NCBI RefSeq assembly: GCF_000308835.1
Contig: NZ_BAGN01000413.1
Location: forward strand, 1 to 60,981
Origin: Nocardia vinacea NBRC 16497
GTDB taxonomy: Bacteria; Actinomycetota; Actinomycetes; Mycobacteriales; Mycobacteriaceae
Reading direction: 5' to 3'
Length of the DNA: 60,981 nt
In this document: positions 18,536 to 27,050 of the stretch, in pieces
How positions within the stretch are numbered: the first letter of the stretch is position 1
How the letters are laid out: every line of letters starts with the position of its first letter
Translations under genes and position numbers: made by a program
The notes under the pieces: generated by a model
Databases searched by the model: none
What the model saw: the letters and a program-made list of their open reading frames with translations, nothing else
What the model was told of the DNA's origin: nothing

Positions 18536-19222
18536 GTGGAGAAGTCTCGTCTATATGGGCAAGGGTGTCCGCTTGCGAGCGCCTTGGATGTGCTGGGCGA
18601 ACGATGGACCCTGCTGATAATTCGGGAGTTGCTCCTCGGACCCAAGCGGTTCACCGATCTCGGTGCCAAACTGCCTGCTGCCGGACCGAATCGCCTGACG
18701 AGTCGACTTCGTCGACTCCAAGGCGTCGGTATCGTCGAGAAGACCGCCGGTGGTACCTACACGTTGACCGAGTTCGGAGAGGGACTGCGGACCCCGGTAA
18801 TCGGCTTGGGTCTGTGGGGGCTCGGGTTGATGTCGGAGGGGATCGACACCGAAACGGCGCGACCCGATATGGTAGCGCTCTGTATGACGGCTGCGGTCTC
18901 CCCGAATCTCTTGTCGGGCCTGGCTTTCGAGTGCGAGGTGCACACGTACGAGAGTCCCGAGTCCGAGGCGCATGCTCACGAGATCTTCACGATGAGCGTT
19001 CGTGACTGCGCGTTGTCGGTGGTGTCCGGTCCATCGGAATCGGAGTCGGCGGTCATGCTCTACTGTTCGTCGGCGACTTTCATCGCGTTGACCATGGACA
19101 CCCTCACCTTGGCGGAAGCTCGCCGGACGGGCGCGGCGCGAGTTTCAGGAAAGGGTACGGGCCTCCCGAAGCTGTTCGCGGCGTTCGCGGCCACGACCCG
19201 GGAACTCGAGCCGGCCCTGTGA
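18536..19222 (+). CDS. HxlR-family regulator with C-terminal ligand-binding-like domain
   Basis: 228 aa from GTG 18536. The winged helix spans about 5-100 (YGQGCPLASALDVLGERWTL, then LGAKLPAAGPNRLTSRLRRL). Cys11 is at the family's reactive position. Unlike short HxlR proteins it has about 110 extra C-terminal residues, probably an SCP2-like fold, seen in a large actinobacterial subgroup including the HxlR at 23491. It lies 54 bp after the amidase gene and ends in a hairpin shared with the convergent quinone oxidoreductase. Confidence 0.9.
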   Translation: MEKSRLYGQGCPLASALDVLGERWTLLIIRELLLGPKRFTDLGAKLPAAGPNRLTSRLRRLQGVGIVEKTAGGTYTLTEFGEGLRTPVIGLGLWGLGLMSEGIDTETARPDMVALCMTAAVSPNLLSGLAFECEVHTYESPESEAHAHEIFTMSVRDCALSVVSGPSESESAVMLYCSSATFIALTMDTLTLAEARRTGAARVSGKGTGLPKLFAAFAATTRELEPAL

Positions 19223-19236
19223 GCGAGGGCCGGCTC
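19208..19236. terminator. Bidirectional terminator, HxlR / quinone oxidoreductase
   Basis: GAGCCGGCCCT / AGGGCCGGCTC, perfect 11-bp arms with a 7-base loop. The hairpin includes the HxlR stop codon (19220-19222) and ends 10 bp before the stop of the convergent gene. Confidence 0.8.
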
Positions 19237-19246
19237 GGCTGGCCCG

Positions 19247-20248
19247 TCAGCGCATCGTGACGATCACCTTGCCCTTGGCGCGCCCCTTTTCGACATAGGC
19301 CAAAGCGTCCGTGGTCGCTCGGAATGGAAAAATTCGATCCACAACAGGGTGTATAGCCCCGGAATCGATCAGGTAGCCGAGCTGACGTAGTTGCTCGCCA
19401 TTTGCCTTCATGAACAAAAACGAGTAGCTCACTCCCGCGTGTTTGGCTTTTCGGCGGATCGAGAAGCTGAGAGCGCGCGTCGCCTGTATCAAAACCCAAT
19501 TCGCCCCGAACTCTTTGGCGAAATCGGGTTCCGGCGGGCCTGCGACCGATATCACTTTCCCGCCGGGTTTGAGTACGCGGAGTGACTTTTCCAGCGTGTC
19601 TCCGCCCAGCGTGTCGATGACGAGATCGTAATCCTTGACGATGGTTTCGAAGTCGTCCTTCTTGTAGTCGATGACGATATCTGCGCCGAGGTCCTGCACC
19701 CACGTGACATTCGCGGTGCTGGTGGTCGTGGCGACGGTGGCGCCGAGATGCTTTGCCAGTTGGATGGTGATCGTGCCGAGGCCTCCCGAGCCGGCGTGGA
19801 TCAGCACTTTCTGCCCCGCACGCAGATTCGCCTTCTCGACCAGCGCCTGCCAAGCGGTCAGGCCGACCAGCGGAACCGCGGCCGCTTGCGCCATATCCAG
19901 TGCGTGCGGCTTCTTCGCGACATCGTTCTCGTTGATTGCGATCAATTCCGCGAAAGCGCCGATTCGATCCTGGGCGGGTCTGGCGTAGATCTCGTCACCC
20001 GGTGCCAGCCCGCGAACACTCGGTCCGACCTCGAGCACGACGCCGGCGAGATCATTGCCCAGAATCAGCGGCAATTTGTACGGCAGCAGCGGCTTGAGTT
20101 CGCCGTTCCTGATTTTCAGGTCCAACGGATTGATGCTGGCGGCGTGGATCTGCACCAGGACGTCATCGTCGCGCAGTTCCGGCTGGGGGACTTCGACAAC
20201 CTGGACATTGTTCTCTTTCCCGTACCGACTGACAACGAAAGCCTTCAT
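19247..20248 (-). CDS. Zinc-free NADP-dependent quinone oxidoreductase (MDR family)
   Basis: 333 aa. It reduces quinones, enones or similar electrophiles with NADPH. The N-terminal GroES-like domain has HAASINPLDLKIRNGELK and ILGNDLAGVV, without catalytic zinc ligands. The Rossmann part has KVLIHAGSGGLGTITIQLAKHLGATV (residues about 145-170) and DYDLVIDTLGGDTLEKSL. The C-terminus ends in GKVIVTMR, standard for the family. The paralogue at 44159-45160 has the same length and layout, and a third broken copy is at 42604-42960. A TATAAC-CAA-GTTATA repeat lies about 170 bp upstream. Confidence 0.93.
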   Translation of the reverse strand: MKAFVVSRYGKENNVQVVEVPQPELRDDDVLVQIHAASINPLDLKIRNGELKPLLPYKLPLILGNDLAGVVLEVGPSVRGLAPGDEIYARPAQDRIGAFAELIAINENDVAKKPHALDMAQAAAVPLVGLTAWQALVEKANLRAGQKVLIHAGSGGLGTITIQLAKHLGATVATTTSTANVTWVQDLGADIVIDYKKDDFETIVKDYDLVIDTLGGDTLEKSLRVLKPGGKVISVAGPPEPDFAKEFGANWVLIQATRALSFSIRRKAKHAGVSYSFLFMKANGEQLRQLGYLIDSGAIHPVVDRIFPFRATTDALAYVEKGRAKGKVIVTMR

Positions 20249-20416
20249 CGTGCGCCCTTCCGGATCTGGTCGTCGGAACCGCCGTGCAGCTGTGCGATCG
20301 GGACGGCTGCGTGGTTGCTCGATATCGAGGTGACCCTTGTGTTGGTCTGTTATGGCCTTTGCTTCGTGGTGACGTCCTGGGAGTGGTAAAAGCACCACAA
20401 CCAGGCTATCGCATAC

Positions 20417-20431
20417 TATAACCAAGTTATA
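20417..20431. promoter_or_regulatory. Inverted repeat upstream of quinone oxidoreductase
   Basis: TATAAC-CAA-GTTATA, preceded by AC so that a TACTATA half site is present. It lies in the 214-bp gap between the quinone oxidoreductase start and the end of the SDR at 20463, both on the minus strand, so it marks a promoter separate from the SDR. A near copy (TATAACGAAGTTACA) occurs at 49391-49405. Confidence 0.45.
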
Positions 20432-20462
20432 TGTGGGATGGTAGACGTCACGTCGGCATTCC

Positions 20463-21170
20463 TCAGCTGCGCATCAGACGCGCGAGGCGTTCCTGCACGG
20501 GCTCGCTCAGCCATGTGCGCGCCTGTCGGCTGAGCTCGTCCGCGAGTACCTCCGCGGCGCCGGACTCGATGCCATCGAGCACCTGTCGAACCACATCCGC
20601 GGGATCGGACTTCGGCGAATCCGAGAACTTCCCCATATCGGTGTCGACGAGCCCCACGTAGACGCCCACCACCTGAACGCCGCGTGGGGCGAGTTCGGTG
20701 CGCATGGAGTCCGTCGCACTCCACATCGCCGCCTTCGATACGCCATAGCTCGCACCGACGGGAAGCCATGCGAGAACTGACGAGACGTTGACGATGGCGC
20801 CGGAGCGCTCAGCGATTCGGTCGGCGAATGCAGAAGCCAGCGCGAGCGGGCCGAACAGGTTCGTCTCCAGCTCCGCGCGAAGGCTGGCCGTGGATCGGCC
20901 GAGCACCGAGGCTCCGTGCGCGATGCCCGCGTTGTTGATCAGAACGCTGACATCGATTGCGGTCTCGGCCGCTTCGGCGACCGAGGCGGCGCTGGTGACA
21001 TCGAGGTGCAGCGGAACGATGCGCGGGTCTGCCACGTGGATCTGCTGTGGGTCGCGGGCGGCGGCATAGATCTTCTTCACTCCGCGACCGAGTAGTTGCT
21101 CGACGTACTCGCGGCCCATGCCGCGATTGGCTCCGGTGACGAGCACCGTCTGATCGATGAGCGAAGTCAT
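20463..21170 (-). CDS. SDR family oxidoreductase
   Basis: 235 aa. Motifs are TVLVTGANRGMGREYVEQL (cofactor), LHLDVTS (acidic loop), INNAGIA, Ser in IVNVSSVLAW and YGVSKAAM (YxxxK). It is shorter than most SDRs but complete. The basic ARD after beta-2 suggests NADP(H). A TetR-type operator at 21187-21208 sits 17-38 bp upstream of the start, identical in design to the operators at 28.8 and 47.8 kb, which indicates repression by the TetR at 28902 or a relative. Confidence 0.92.
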   Translation of the reverse strand: MTSLIDQTVLVTGANRGMGREYVEQLLGRGVKKIYAAARDPQQIHVADPRIVPLHLDVTSAASVAEAAETAIDVSVLINNAGIAHGASVLGRSTASLRAELETNLFGPLALASAFADRIAERSGAIVNVSSVLAWLPVGASYGVSKAAMWSATDSMRTELAPRGVQVVGVYVGLVDTDMGKFSDSPKSDPADVVRQVLDGIESGAAEVLADELSRQARTWLSEPVQERLARLMRS

Positions 21171-21186
21171 GGCATCCTCCTGGGAC

Positions 21187-21208
21187 ATGTATACCGATCG
21201 GTGTACAT
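21187..21208. promoter_or_regulatory. TetR operator, GTATACCGATCGGTGTAC type
   Basis: A 22-bp palindrome (core GTATACCGATCGGTGTAC) with one mismatched pair, placed immediately upstream of the SDR start codon. The same 18-bp pattern recurs four more times in the window at 28825, 28877, 47775 and 47826. Confidence 0.75.
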
Positions 21209-21261
21209 GGATCAGGCTACGTGGGTCGATAGGATCCTCGCAACAGGCTTGTTGCAGAATC

Positions 21262-21279
21262 AGATAGTAAATACTATCT
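21262..21279. promoter_or_regulatory. HxlR operator candidate upstream of Old Yellow Enzyme gene
   Basis: AGATAGTA-AA-TACTATCT, perfect 8-bp arms, about 70 bp before the OYE start. Thirteen bases of it recur in reverse complement at 23476-23488 directly before the HxlR start. Confidence 0.65.
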
Positions 21280-21348
21280 TTTTTTAAAGTGACACCGAAC
21301 GGCTCCGTTCGTCTTTCGACACCCACCCCCATCAGGAGGATCACCCGC

Positions 21349-22440
21349 ATGTCTGTTGCTTTCAAGCCGGTACGAATCGGACCTTGGGATCTGCCGCAGT
21401 CTTTCGTCATGGCGCCGCTGACTCGTAGCCGCGCGGGGGAAGGCAACGTGCCCACGGCGATGAACGCCGAGTACTACACCCAGCGCGCCGGGGCGGGACT
21501 GATCGTCACGGAGGGGACTGCGCCCAGTGCAGTCGGCCAGGGCTACCCGACTGTGCCCGGGCTCTACACCGACGAACAGGTTGCCGGGTGGCGACTCGTC
21601 GCCGAGGGCGTGCACGGCGCCGGTGGGACGATCGTGGCTCAGTTGATGCACGTCGGGCGGGTCGCCCATGCCAGCAACAAGGGCGGTGTGGACACGATCG
21701 CGCCGAGCGCCGTCCAGGCTCCCGGTCAGATGTTCACGCTGACCGGCATGGTCGATCACGATGTGCCCCGGGCCATCGAGACCGGTGAAATCGCCGGAAT
21801 CATCAGTGAGTTCGTCGAGGCCGCCCGCAACGCGATTCGTGCCGGTCTCGACGGGGTCGAGATCCACGGTGCGAACGGCTATCTGTTGCACCAGTTCCTC
21901 GATCCGACGGTCAACCTCCGCGACGACGAATTCGGCGGCGCGCCGGCGAATCGGGCTCGGTTCGTCATCGACGTGGTCGCGGCGGTCGCTGAGGCGATCG
22001 GTGCGGATCGGGTCGGCCTGCGGCTCTCGCCCGGTCATCAGTTGAACGGCATCGGCGAGGTGCCCGGTGCCGACCTCGACGAGACGTATCAGGCGGTCGT
22101 GGATGCGATCGCGCCGTTGGGTCTGGCGTACCTGAGCGTTCTGGCCAGCCCGTTCGAGTCCCTCGAACCGCTCGTCCGTGACCTCCGCACGCGGTTCGGC
22201 GGCTCGGTGCTCTTGAACCTTGGTGCTACACCGGTGCCGACGTCGCTGGAGACGGTCGAGGAATTGCTCGACAAGGGGGTGGCCGACGCGGTCGTTGTAG
22301 GTCGTGCCTTCCTCGCCAATCCCGATCTCGTAGAGCGTTGGCGCACCGGCGCTGAGCTGAACGAGGTGGACTTCACCACGCTGTACGGCGGCGGACCGCG
22401 CGGATACACCGACTACCCGAGTCTCGCCGAGATCGCCTGA
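21349..22440 (+). CDS. Old Yellow Enzyme family ene-reductase (NemA/XenB-like)
   Basis: 363 aa. An FMN enzyme reducing activated C=C bonds or nitro groups with NAD(P)H. AGGAGGA lies 8 bases before the ATG. Seen: VMAPLTRSRA (FMN), IVAQLMHVGR, DGVEIHGANGYLLHQFLDP (HxxN substrate-binding pair) and VVVGRAFLANPDLVERW (phosphate binding). The N-terminal Thr in PLTRSRA matches classical OYEs. It leads an operon with the hydrolase at 22514 and the HxlR at 23491. A perfect operator-like repeat is in its promoter. A second, different-class OYE lies at 40265-41512. Confidence 0.95.
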   Translation: MSVAFKPVRIGPWDLPQSFVMAPLTRSRAGEGNVPTAMNAEYYTQRAGAGLIVTEGTAPSAVGQGYPTVPGLYTDEQVAGWRLVAEGVHGAGGTIVAQLMHVGRVAHASNKGGVDTIAPSAVQAPGQMFTLTGMVDHDVPRAIETGEIAGIISEFVEAARNAIRAGLDGVEIHGANGYLLHQFLDPTVNLRDDEFGGAPANRARFVIDVVAAVAEAIGADRVGLRLSPGHQLNGIGEVPGADLDETYQAVVDAIAPLGLAYLSVLASPFESLEPLVRDLRTRFGGSVLLNLGATPVPTSLETVEELLDKGVADAVVVGRAFLANPDLVERWRTGAELNEVDFTTLYGGGPRGYTDYPSLAEIA

Positions 22441-22513
22441 GCCGCAGGCATTTTCATTCCACCGCTGGTGGTCGCGCAACCGATTGCCCGCACTACACCC
22501 TGAGGAGAACGAT

Positions 22514-23365
22514 ATGAGTACCTACACACCTGTCAACGCCGCCGAGGACAAGCATGTCGATGGGGCGTCGGCTCGTTTCACCTACCGCCGGATCGGCCCG
22601 CGCGGCGGAGTTCCGCTGGTGCTGTTGCACCGCTTCCGTGCCACCGTCGACTGGTGGGATCCGGAGTTCCTCGACCTCCTCGCCGCCGAGCGTGACGTCA
22701 TCCTGTTCGACAACATCGGTATCGGATACACCGGTGGCGAAGCCCTCACCTCCGTCGAAGGGTTCGCCGCGGGCGCTATCGACTTCATCGAAGCGCTGGG
22801 GTTGACCGAGGTCGACCTGCTCGGCTGGTCCTTCGGCGGTGTCGTCGCGCAGGCGGTCACGCTCACGCGCCCCGATCTCGTTCGCAAGTTGATCGTCGCG
22901 GGCAGCGGATCGGGCCTCGCCCCGAATATGCCGACCATCAGCGAACGAGTCCTGGGAATCATGGCCAAGCCGGACGCCGATCTCGACGACATGCTGTATC
23001 TGTTCTATCCCGCAACCGAAGAGGCTCGAAAGTTGGGACTCGAACACTTCGACAAGGTTTCGGCCGCGATGCCGACGGATGCTCCGGTGGTCAGCGAAGC
23101 CGCCGCTATGGGGCAGCTCCAGGCAATCACCGCGGCGCTGGCGACGCCTTGGGAGCAGGTTGTCGCGGGGCTCGAAACGATTCGGCAGCCTGTGCTCTAT
23201 GCCAATGGTTCGCACGACGTCATGATTCACGCCTTCGCGTCGTACTCCGCCGTGGAGCACCTCCCGTCGGCCAAGTTGGTGCTGTACAGCGACGCCGGCC
23301 ACGCGTTCCTGTTCCAGCATCTCGCGGACTTCACGGCCGAGGTGAAGTCCTTCCTCGCCGGCTGA
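22514..23365 (+). CDS. Alpha/beta hydrolase
   Basis: 283 aa; ATG with GAGGAG 6 bases upstream. Catalytic residues are Ser in LLGWSFGGVVAQ (GxSxG), Asp in YANGSHDVMI and His in DAGHAFLFQH. It belongs to the same subgroup as the hydrolases at 27962, 30200, 37354 and 38537, which share FTYRRIGxxGGVPLVLLH-like starts, WDPxFLD, an ILFDNIGIG-type strand and a GHxxxFQH-type end. It lies 73 bp after the OYE gene and is probably co-transcribed with it. Substrate unknown. Confidence 0.92.
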   Translation: MSTYTPVNAAEDKHVDGASARFTYRRIGPRGGVPLVLLHRFRATVDWWDPEFLDLLAAERDVILFDNIGIGYTGGEALTSVEGFAAGAIDFIEALGLTEVDLLGWSFGGVVAQAVTLTRPDLVRKLIVAGSGSGLAPNMPTISERVLGIMAKPDADLDDMLYLFYPATEEARKLGLEHFDKVSAAMPTDAPVVSEAAAMGQLQAITAALATPWEQVVAGLETIRQPVLYANGSHDVMIHAFASYSAVEHLPSAKLVLYSDAGHAFLFQHLADFTAEVKSFLAG

Positions 23366-23378
23366 GCCTCGTTCTCGC

Positions 23379-23415
23379 GCCTGCCGCTCCAAGCGGTCAG
23401 TCGGGAGCGGCAGGC
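23379..23415. terminator. Hairpin after hydrolase gene
   Basis: GCCTGCCGCTCC / GGAGCGGCAGGC, perfect 12-bp arms with a 13-base loop, starting 14 bp after the hydrolase stop. It separates the OYE-hydrolase unit from the HxlR gene, which has its own operator-like site. Confidence 0.75.
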
Positions 23416-23475
23416 GACTTCACCGAATCGATTGATGCACGGAATGTCACGTGGCCGAGAACAATATAAAAGTGA

Positions 23476-23488
23476 AGTATTTACTATC
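23476..23488. promoter_or_regulatory. HxlR operator half, matching 21262-21279
   Basis: AGTATTTACTATC lies 2 bp before the HxlR start codon and is identical, in reverse complement, to 13 bases of the OYE-promoter palindrome. This pairing supports autoregulation plus control of the OYE gene by the same protein. Confidence 0.65.
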
Positions 23489-23490
23489 AT

Positions 23491-24156
23491 ATGATTATGA
23501 ATAATCGAACGTACGGCCAGAACTGTGGCCTCGCTCGTGCGCTCGACATCCTCGGCGATCGCTGGACTCTGCTTATCCTGCGTGACCTCGGTATGGGTCC
23601 GCGGAGATACAAGGACCTGGCTGAGGGGCTGCCGGGCCTCGGCACCAATCTGCTCGCCAGTCGTCTCAAGGGTCTCGAAGAAGCGGGCTTGATCGAGCGC
23701 ACGGTACTTCCGCCACCGACCCCGGTCGCGGCATACGCACTCACCGGTATCGGCGAAGAGTTGCGCCCGGCGCTCGGGCTGCTGGCGGCCTGGGGGTTCA
23801 GGCATGGTGCACCGTTCGACGCCGCGGATATGACGCGTGCGGAATGGCTGGTTCAGGGACTGGTAGCCCGCGCTGAACCCGATGCTGTCGATCGGTTCGG
23901 CGGAGTCGTGCAGATCAACGTCGGCGACGAGTCCGCATGGATCGGGCCCTCGCCGGATGGCGTCCGTTTGCGACCGGGGGCGGCCCCGACATTGCCCAAA
24001 ATCTCGCTGAATAGCGATATCTCGACACTCGCCGCTCTGTTGACCAATGAGCTCGATGTCGCCGATGCGGTCGAATCCGGCGCGCTCACGGTGGAGGGCG
24101 ACGACGGGGAATTGCAATCCTTCCTGCGCGCCTTCAGCCTGGCGAGCACCGGCTAG
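23491..24156 (+). CDS. HxlR-family regulator with C-terminal domain
   Basis: 221 aa. The winged helix is at about 5-100, with YGQNCGLARALDILGDRWTL at its front (Cys12 in the reactive position) and LGTNLLASRLKGLEEAGLIER for recognition helix and wing. The C-terminal 100 residues resemble the SCP2-like domain of the HxlR at 18536. It probably regulates itself and the OYE-hydrolase genes, based on the duplicated operator sequence. Confidence 0.92.
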   Translation: MIMNNRTYGQNCGLARALDILGDRWTLLILRDLGMGPRRYKDLAEGLPGLGTNLLASRLKGLEEAGLIERTVLPPPTPVAAYALTGIGEELRPALGLLAAWGFRHGAPFDAADMTRAEWLVQGLVARAEPDAVDRFGGVVQINVGDESAWIGPSPDGVRLRPGAAPTLPKISLNSDISTLAALLTNELDVADAVESGALTVEGDDGELQSFLRAFSLASTG

Positions 24157-24167
24157 TTCGTCGCTCG

Positions 24168-24196
24168 TGCGGGTGCGAGACTCGACGACACCCGCA
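24168..24196. terminator. Hairpin between HxlR and aldo/keto reductase
   Basis: TGCGGGTG / CACCCGCA with a 13-base loop, between two convergent genes. Arms are short; function as a terminator is likely but not certain. Confidence 0.5.
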
Positions 24197-24223
24197 ACAG
24201 GCGATACACGTGTGCGAGTTCGG

Positions 24224-25279
24224 TTATGCCACTGGAGTATTCACAAGGAAGTCGCCTCCGATGCGGCCTCGGACCGCGTCGGCTGAGCGGGCGGCGGCAT
24301 CGTGTGGCGTGCCCAGGGCAGGGTCGCTTGCCGTGGTCAATCTTGTGTACTGCTCATCCTCGAGGGGCACATCGAGCGCGGCCAGGTAGTCATCGAGCTG
24401 CGCGCTCGTGCGTGGACCGATGATCGGCACCACCACGGTCGCGCAGCGGCGGGCATGTTCTCGTTGCCATGACATTGCCACCTGGGCCGGGCTCACACCG
24501 ATCTCACCGGCTACCGCGAGAACGGCATCGACGACGGCGGATTTCTGAGTTGTGTCCTCCCGCTGGATAACCGAACCCAGGGTCGTCAGCCGCCCCTCGT
24601 CGCTGGTCCGATACTTTCCGGTGAGTAGACCGCCACCGAGCGGTGAGTAGAGTGCGACACCGAGCCCGAATGCCTCTGCCATCGGCATGATCTCGCGGTC
24701 GGCGGTCCGCTCGACCAGGCTGTACTCGGTTTGTACGCCCACGATGCGTGCGCTGATTCCGCGCTCGTCGGCCAGCGTTGCGGCATGGGCGGTGCGCCAT
24801 GCCGGGAAGTTGGAAAAGCCCGCGTGCAGAATTTTTCCCGCTCGTACCAGGTCGTCGACCGTTTCGACGATTTCCTCGACGGGTGTCACGAAGTCCGGCC
24901 AGTGCACCCAGTAGAGATCCAGGTAGTCCGTGCCGAGGCGGCGTAGCGATCTTTCGAGTGCTTGCACCATCACCTTCCGGCTGTTGCCGGTCTTCGATAC
25001 GTGTGGTTGTGCCGTGTCGCCTTGGGTGAACTTGCTCGCCAGGACGAAGTGTTCGCGATCAGTGGATATCAGATCGGCCAGGTAGGTTTCCGACTGCCCG
25101 AACTGATAGATGTCGGCGGTGTCGATGAACGTTCCCCCGGCTTCTGCGAATGTATCGAACATCGCCCTGGAATCTTCGAACTCGGCACCGGCGCCCCAGT
25201 TGGTGCCGAAATTCGCGGTACCCAAAGCGAATTCGGATACTCGCAAACCGGTCCGCCGACCGAATGTGGTGTAGCGCAT
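24224..25279 (-). CDS. Aldo/keto reductase
   Basis: 351 aa, NADPH-dependent carbonyl reductase of the AKR superfamily. Seen: LALGTANFG-like start (FALGTANFGTNWG), FIDTADIYQFGQSE with catalytic Asp and Tyr, LASKF with catalytic Lys, LYWVHWPDF with catalytic His, and the C-terminal NADP site VVPIIGPRTSAQLDD. The sequence is of the YhdN/AKR11-12 bacterial type. It is divergent from the SRPBCC-LLM operon across 210 bp with a palindrome at 25362-25375. Confidence 0.95.
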   Translation of the reverse strand: MRYTTFGRRTGLRVSEFALGTANFGTNWGAGAEFEDSRAMFDTFAEAGGTFIDTADIYQFGQSETYLADLISTDREHFVLASKFTQGDTAQPHVSKTGNSRKVMVQALERSLRRLGTDYLDLYWVHWPDFVTPVEEIVETVDDLVRAGKILHAGFSNFPAWRTAHAATLADERGISARIVGVQTEYSLVERTADREIMPMAEAFGLGVALYSPLGGGLLTGKYRTSDEGRLTTLGSVIQREDTTQKSAVVDAVLAVAGEIGVSPAQVAMSWQREHARRCATVVVPIIGPRTSAQLDDYLAALDVPLEDEQYTRLTTASDPALGTPHDAAARSADAVRGRIGGDFLVNTPVA

Positions 25280-25361
25280 GCTCTGGTTGACCTCTCTGGC
25301 CTGCCGTCCGGACGAATCTGTAACCGGCTCCGCTTTCGTCGGTACGGCCCGTCGTCAATTG

Positions 25362-25375
25362 ATTATGATCATAAT
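25362..25375. promoter_or_regulatory. Perfect 14-bp palindrome in divergent promoter
   Basis: ATTATGATCATAAT lies between the aldo/keto reductase and SRPBCC genes. Its TTATGATC half also forms the outer arm of the palindrome at 41545-41574, suggesting a related regulator. Confidence 0.5.
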
Positions 25376-25490
25376 ACTATTGCTGGCGACCGGCAGCGGC
25401 GGAAGATGGACCGTGAAAGTCGGTGTCGGATACTGCGAGCCACAGGCCTCGCACGGTTGGCACATTTTGCCGAGAAGGAGGGGTCCCGCG

Positions 25491-25997
25491 ATGGAGTGGA
25501 CTGGCGCACGCTACGCAGACATACCGACGGTGGAGGTACGCATTTGGATCGCTGCCCCGCCGGAGCGGGTTTGGGCGGTGGTATCCCAGGTGGAATCGAT
25601 GCCCGACATGAGCGATGAGCTCCAGTCGGTCGAGTGGATCGATGGTCCGACCGGCCCGGTCGTAGGTGCGCGATTCATCGGCCGCAGCAAGCACGATGCA
25701 CTGGGGGAGTGGGCGACCACCTCGCACATCATCGAATGTGACCCGCCGCGGGTGTTCGCGTGGGCGGTCGAGGATCCGGACAACCCTACCGCGGTCTGGC
25801 GGTTCCGGCTCGAACCAAGAGACGGCGGAACCGAACTGTCGGAGTGGATGCAGATGGGCCCCGCGCGTTCGGGTCTATCGTTGGCGATCGAGCGGATGCC
25901 GGAGAAGGAACAGAAGATCGTGTTCGTACGAATGCGGGAATTCGAACGCAACATCACCAGCACGCTGGAGCACATCAAGAAGCTGGCGGAAGCGTGA
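25491..25997 (+). CDS. SRPBCC (START/Bet v1-like) family protein
   Basis: 168 aa from ATG 25491, with AAGGAGG 9 bases upstream. The layout is that of a polyketide-cyclase/dehydrase-type SRPBCC protein: VRIWIAAPPERVWAVVSQVESMPD near the N-terminus, SHIIECDPPRVFAWAVED in the middle and a long C-terminal helix with FERNITSTLEHIKKL. It binds a hydrophobic ligand in a helix-grip cavity. It overlaps the LLM oxidoreductase by one base (TGATG), so the two are coupled. A longer upstream ORF is rejected. Confidence 0.88.
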   Translation: MEWTGARYADIPTVEVRIWIAAPPERVWAVVSQVESMPDMSDELQSVEWIDGPTGPVVGARFIGRSKHDALGEWATTSHIIECDPPRVFAWAVEDPDNPTAVWRFRLEPRDGGTELSEWMQMGPARSGLSLAIERMPEKEQKIVFVRMREFERNITSTLEHIKKLAEA

Positions 25998-27046
25998 TGC
26001 GCACTGCGACGACAATCGAGGCATCCAGCGGGGGCCGGTGGTCGGAACAGGTCGACTTCGTGGTGGAGGCGGAAAAACTCGGACTGGACATCTGCTGGGT
26101 CGCAGAGGCCTGGGGGTCGGATGGGCCATCGGCCCTGGGGTACTACGCGGCGCGAACGGACCGGATGCTGCTCGGATCCGGGATCATGCAGATCGGTACC
26201 CGCACACCGGTTGCGGTGGCACAGACGGCTATCGCCTTGTCCAACCTCTCCGGCGGTCGGTTCCTGCTCGGTCTGGGTGCGTCCGGGCCGCAGGTAATCG
26301 AGGGCCTGCACGGTGTGCCGTTCGCGCGGCCTGTCGCCCGAATGCGGGAGACGGTGGAGATTGTGCGCCGGGTACTCGCGGGTGGGAAGATCTCGTACTC
26401 CGGCACCGAGTTCCGGATCCCATCGCCCGGTGGCGAGGCGGTGCCGATGCGCCTATCGATGCGGGCCGACCATCCGATCCCCATCTATCTCGCCACGCTG
26501 TCGCCGGCCATGCTCCGGCTGACCGGCCAGATCGCCGACGGCTGGCTGGGCACCAGTTTCGTGCCGGAGGGCGCGGCCGGCGCCTACTTCCGGTACCTGG
26601 ACGAGGGTTTGACCCGCAGCGGGCGGTCCCGGGTGGATCTGGATATCTGCCAAGGCGCGGAGGTGGCGTTCGCGCCCGACGAGGATGCGTTGCGCCAGAT
26701 GGTGGCCGGAAGGAAGAAAGAGTTGGCGTTCAGCCTCGGAGGCATGGGTTCGGCCTCGACCAACTTCTACAACCGGGCTTACAGTCGGCAGGGCTGGGCC
26801 GAGATCGCCGCCGAGGTGAAAGAACGTTGGCAGGCCGGAGACCGTGACGGCGCGGCTGAACGCGTGACCGACGAGATGGTGCTCGCCACCACGCTGATCG
26901 GCACCGAACCCATGGTGCGCAGTCGGTTGCGCGATTGGCGCGACGCTGGTGTCGATACCATCCGGCTCTATCCGGCGGGGGACACGTTGGACTCCAGACT
27001 GGCTACCTTGGCCAGAGCGATCGAGATCGTGCGGGACATTTCCTAG
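25997..27046 (+). CDS. LLM-class flavin/F420-dependent oxidoreductase
   Basis: 349 aa. A luciferase-like TIM barrel: LGLDICWVAEAWGSDGPSALG, LLGSGIMQIGTRTPVAVAQTA, GRFLLGLGASGPQVIEG and HPIPIYLATLSPAMLRLTGQIADGW. These features match actinobacterial F420-dependent or FMN-dependent enzymes such as the Mer/Adf group; which cofactor is used cannot be settled from motifs. It follows the SRPBCC gene with coupled translation and ends 4 bp before the convergent dehalogenase-like gene. Confidence 0.93.
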   Translation: MRTATTIEASSGGRWSEQVDFVVEAEKLGLDICWVAEAWGSDGPSALGYYAARTDRMLLGSGIMQIGTRTPVAVAQTAIALSNLSGGRFLLGLGASGPQVIEGLHGVPFARPVARMRETVEIVRRVLAGGKISYSGTEFRIPSPGGEAVPMRLSMRADHPIPIYLATLSPAMLRLTGQIADGWLGTSFVPEGAAGAYFRYLDEGLTRSGRSRVDLDICQGAEVAFAPDEDALRQMVAGRKKELAFSLGGMGSASTNFYNRAYSRQGWAEIAAEVKERWQAGDRDGAAERVTDEMVLATTLIGTEPMVRSRLRDWRDAGVDTIRLYPAGDTLDSRLATLARAIEIVRDIS

Positions 27047-27050
27047 CAGG

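Noticed and set aside
21274..22479. 401-aa ORF antisense to the OYE gene
   Set aside because: Shadow frame; the plus strand has a strong ribosome site and complete OYE motifs.
25278..25490. N-terminal extension of the SRPBCC ORF
   Set aside because: It runs through the divergent promoter and palindrome, and a strong AAGGAGG precedes the ATG at 25491.
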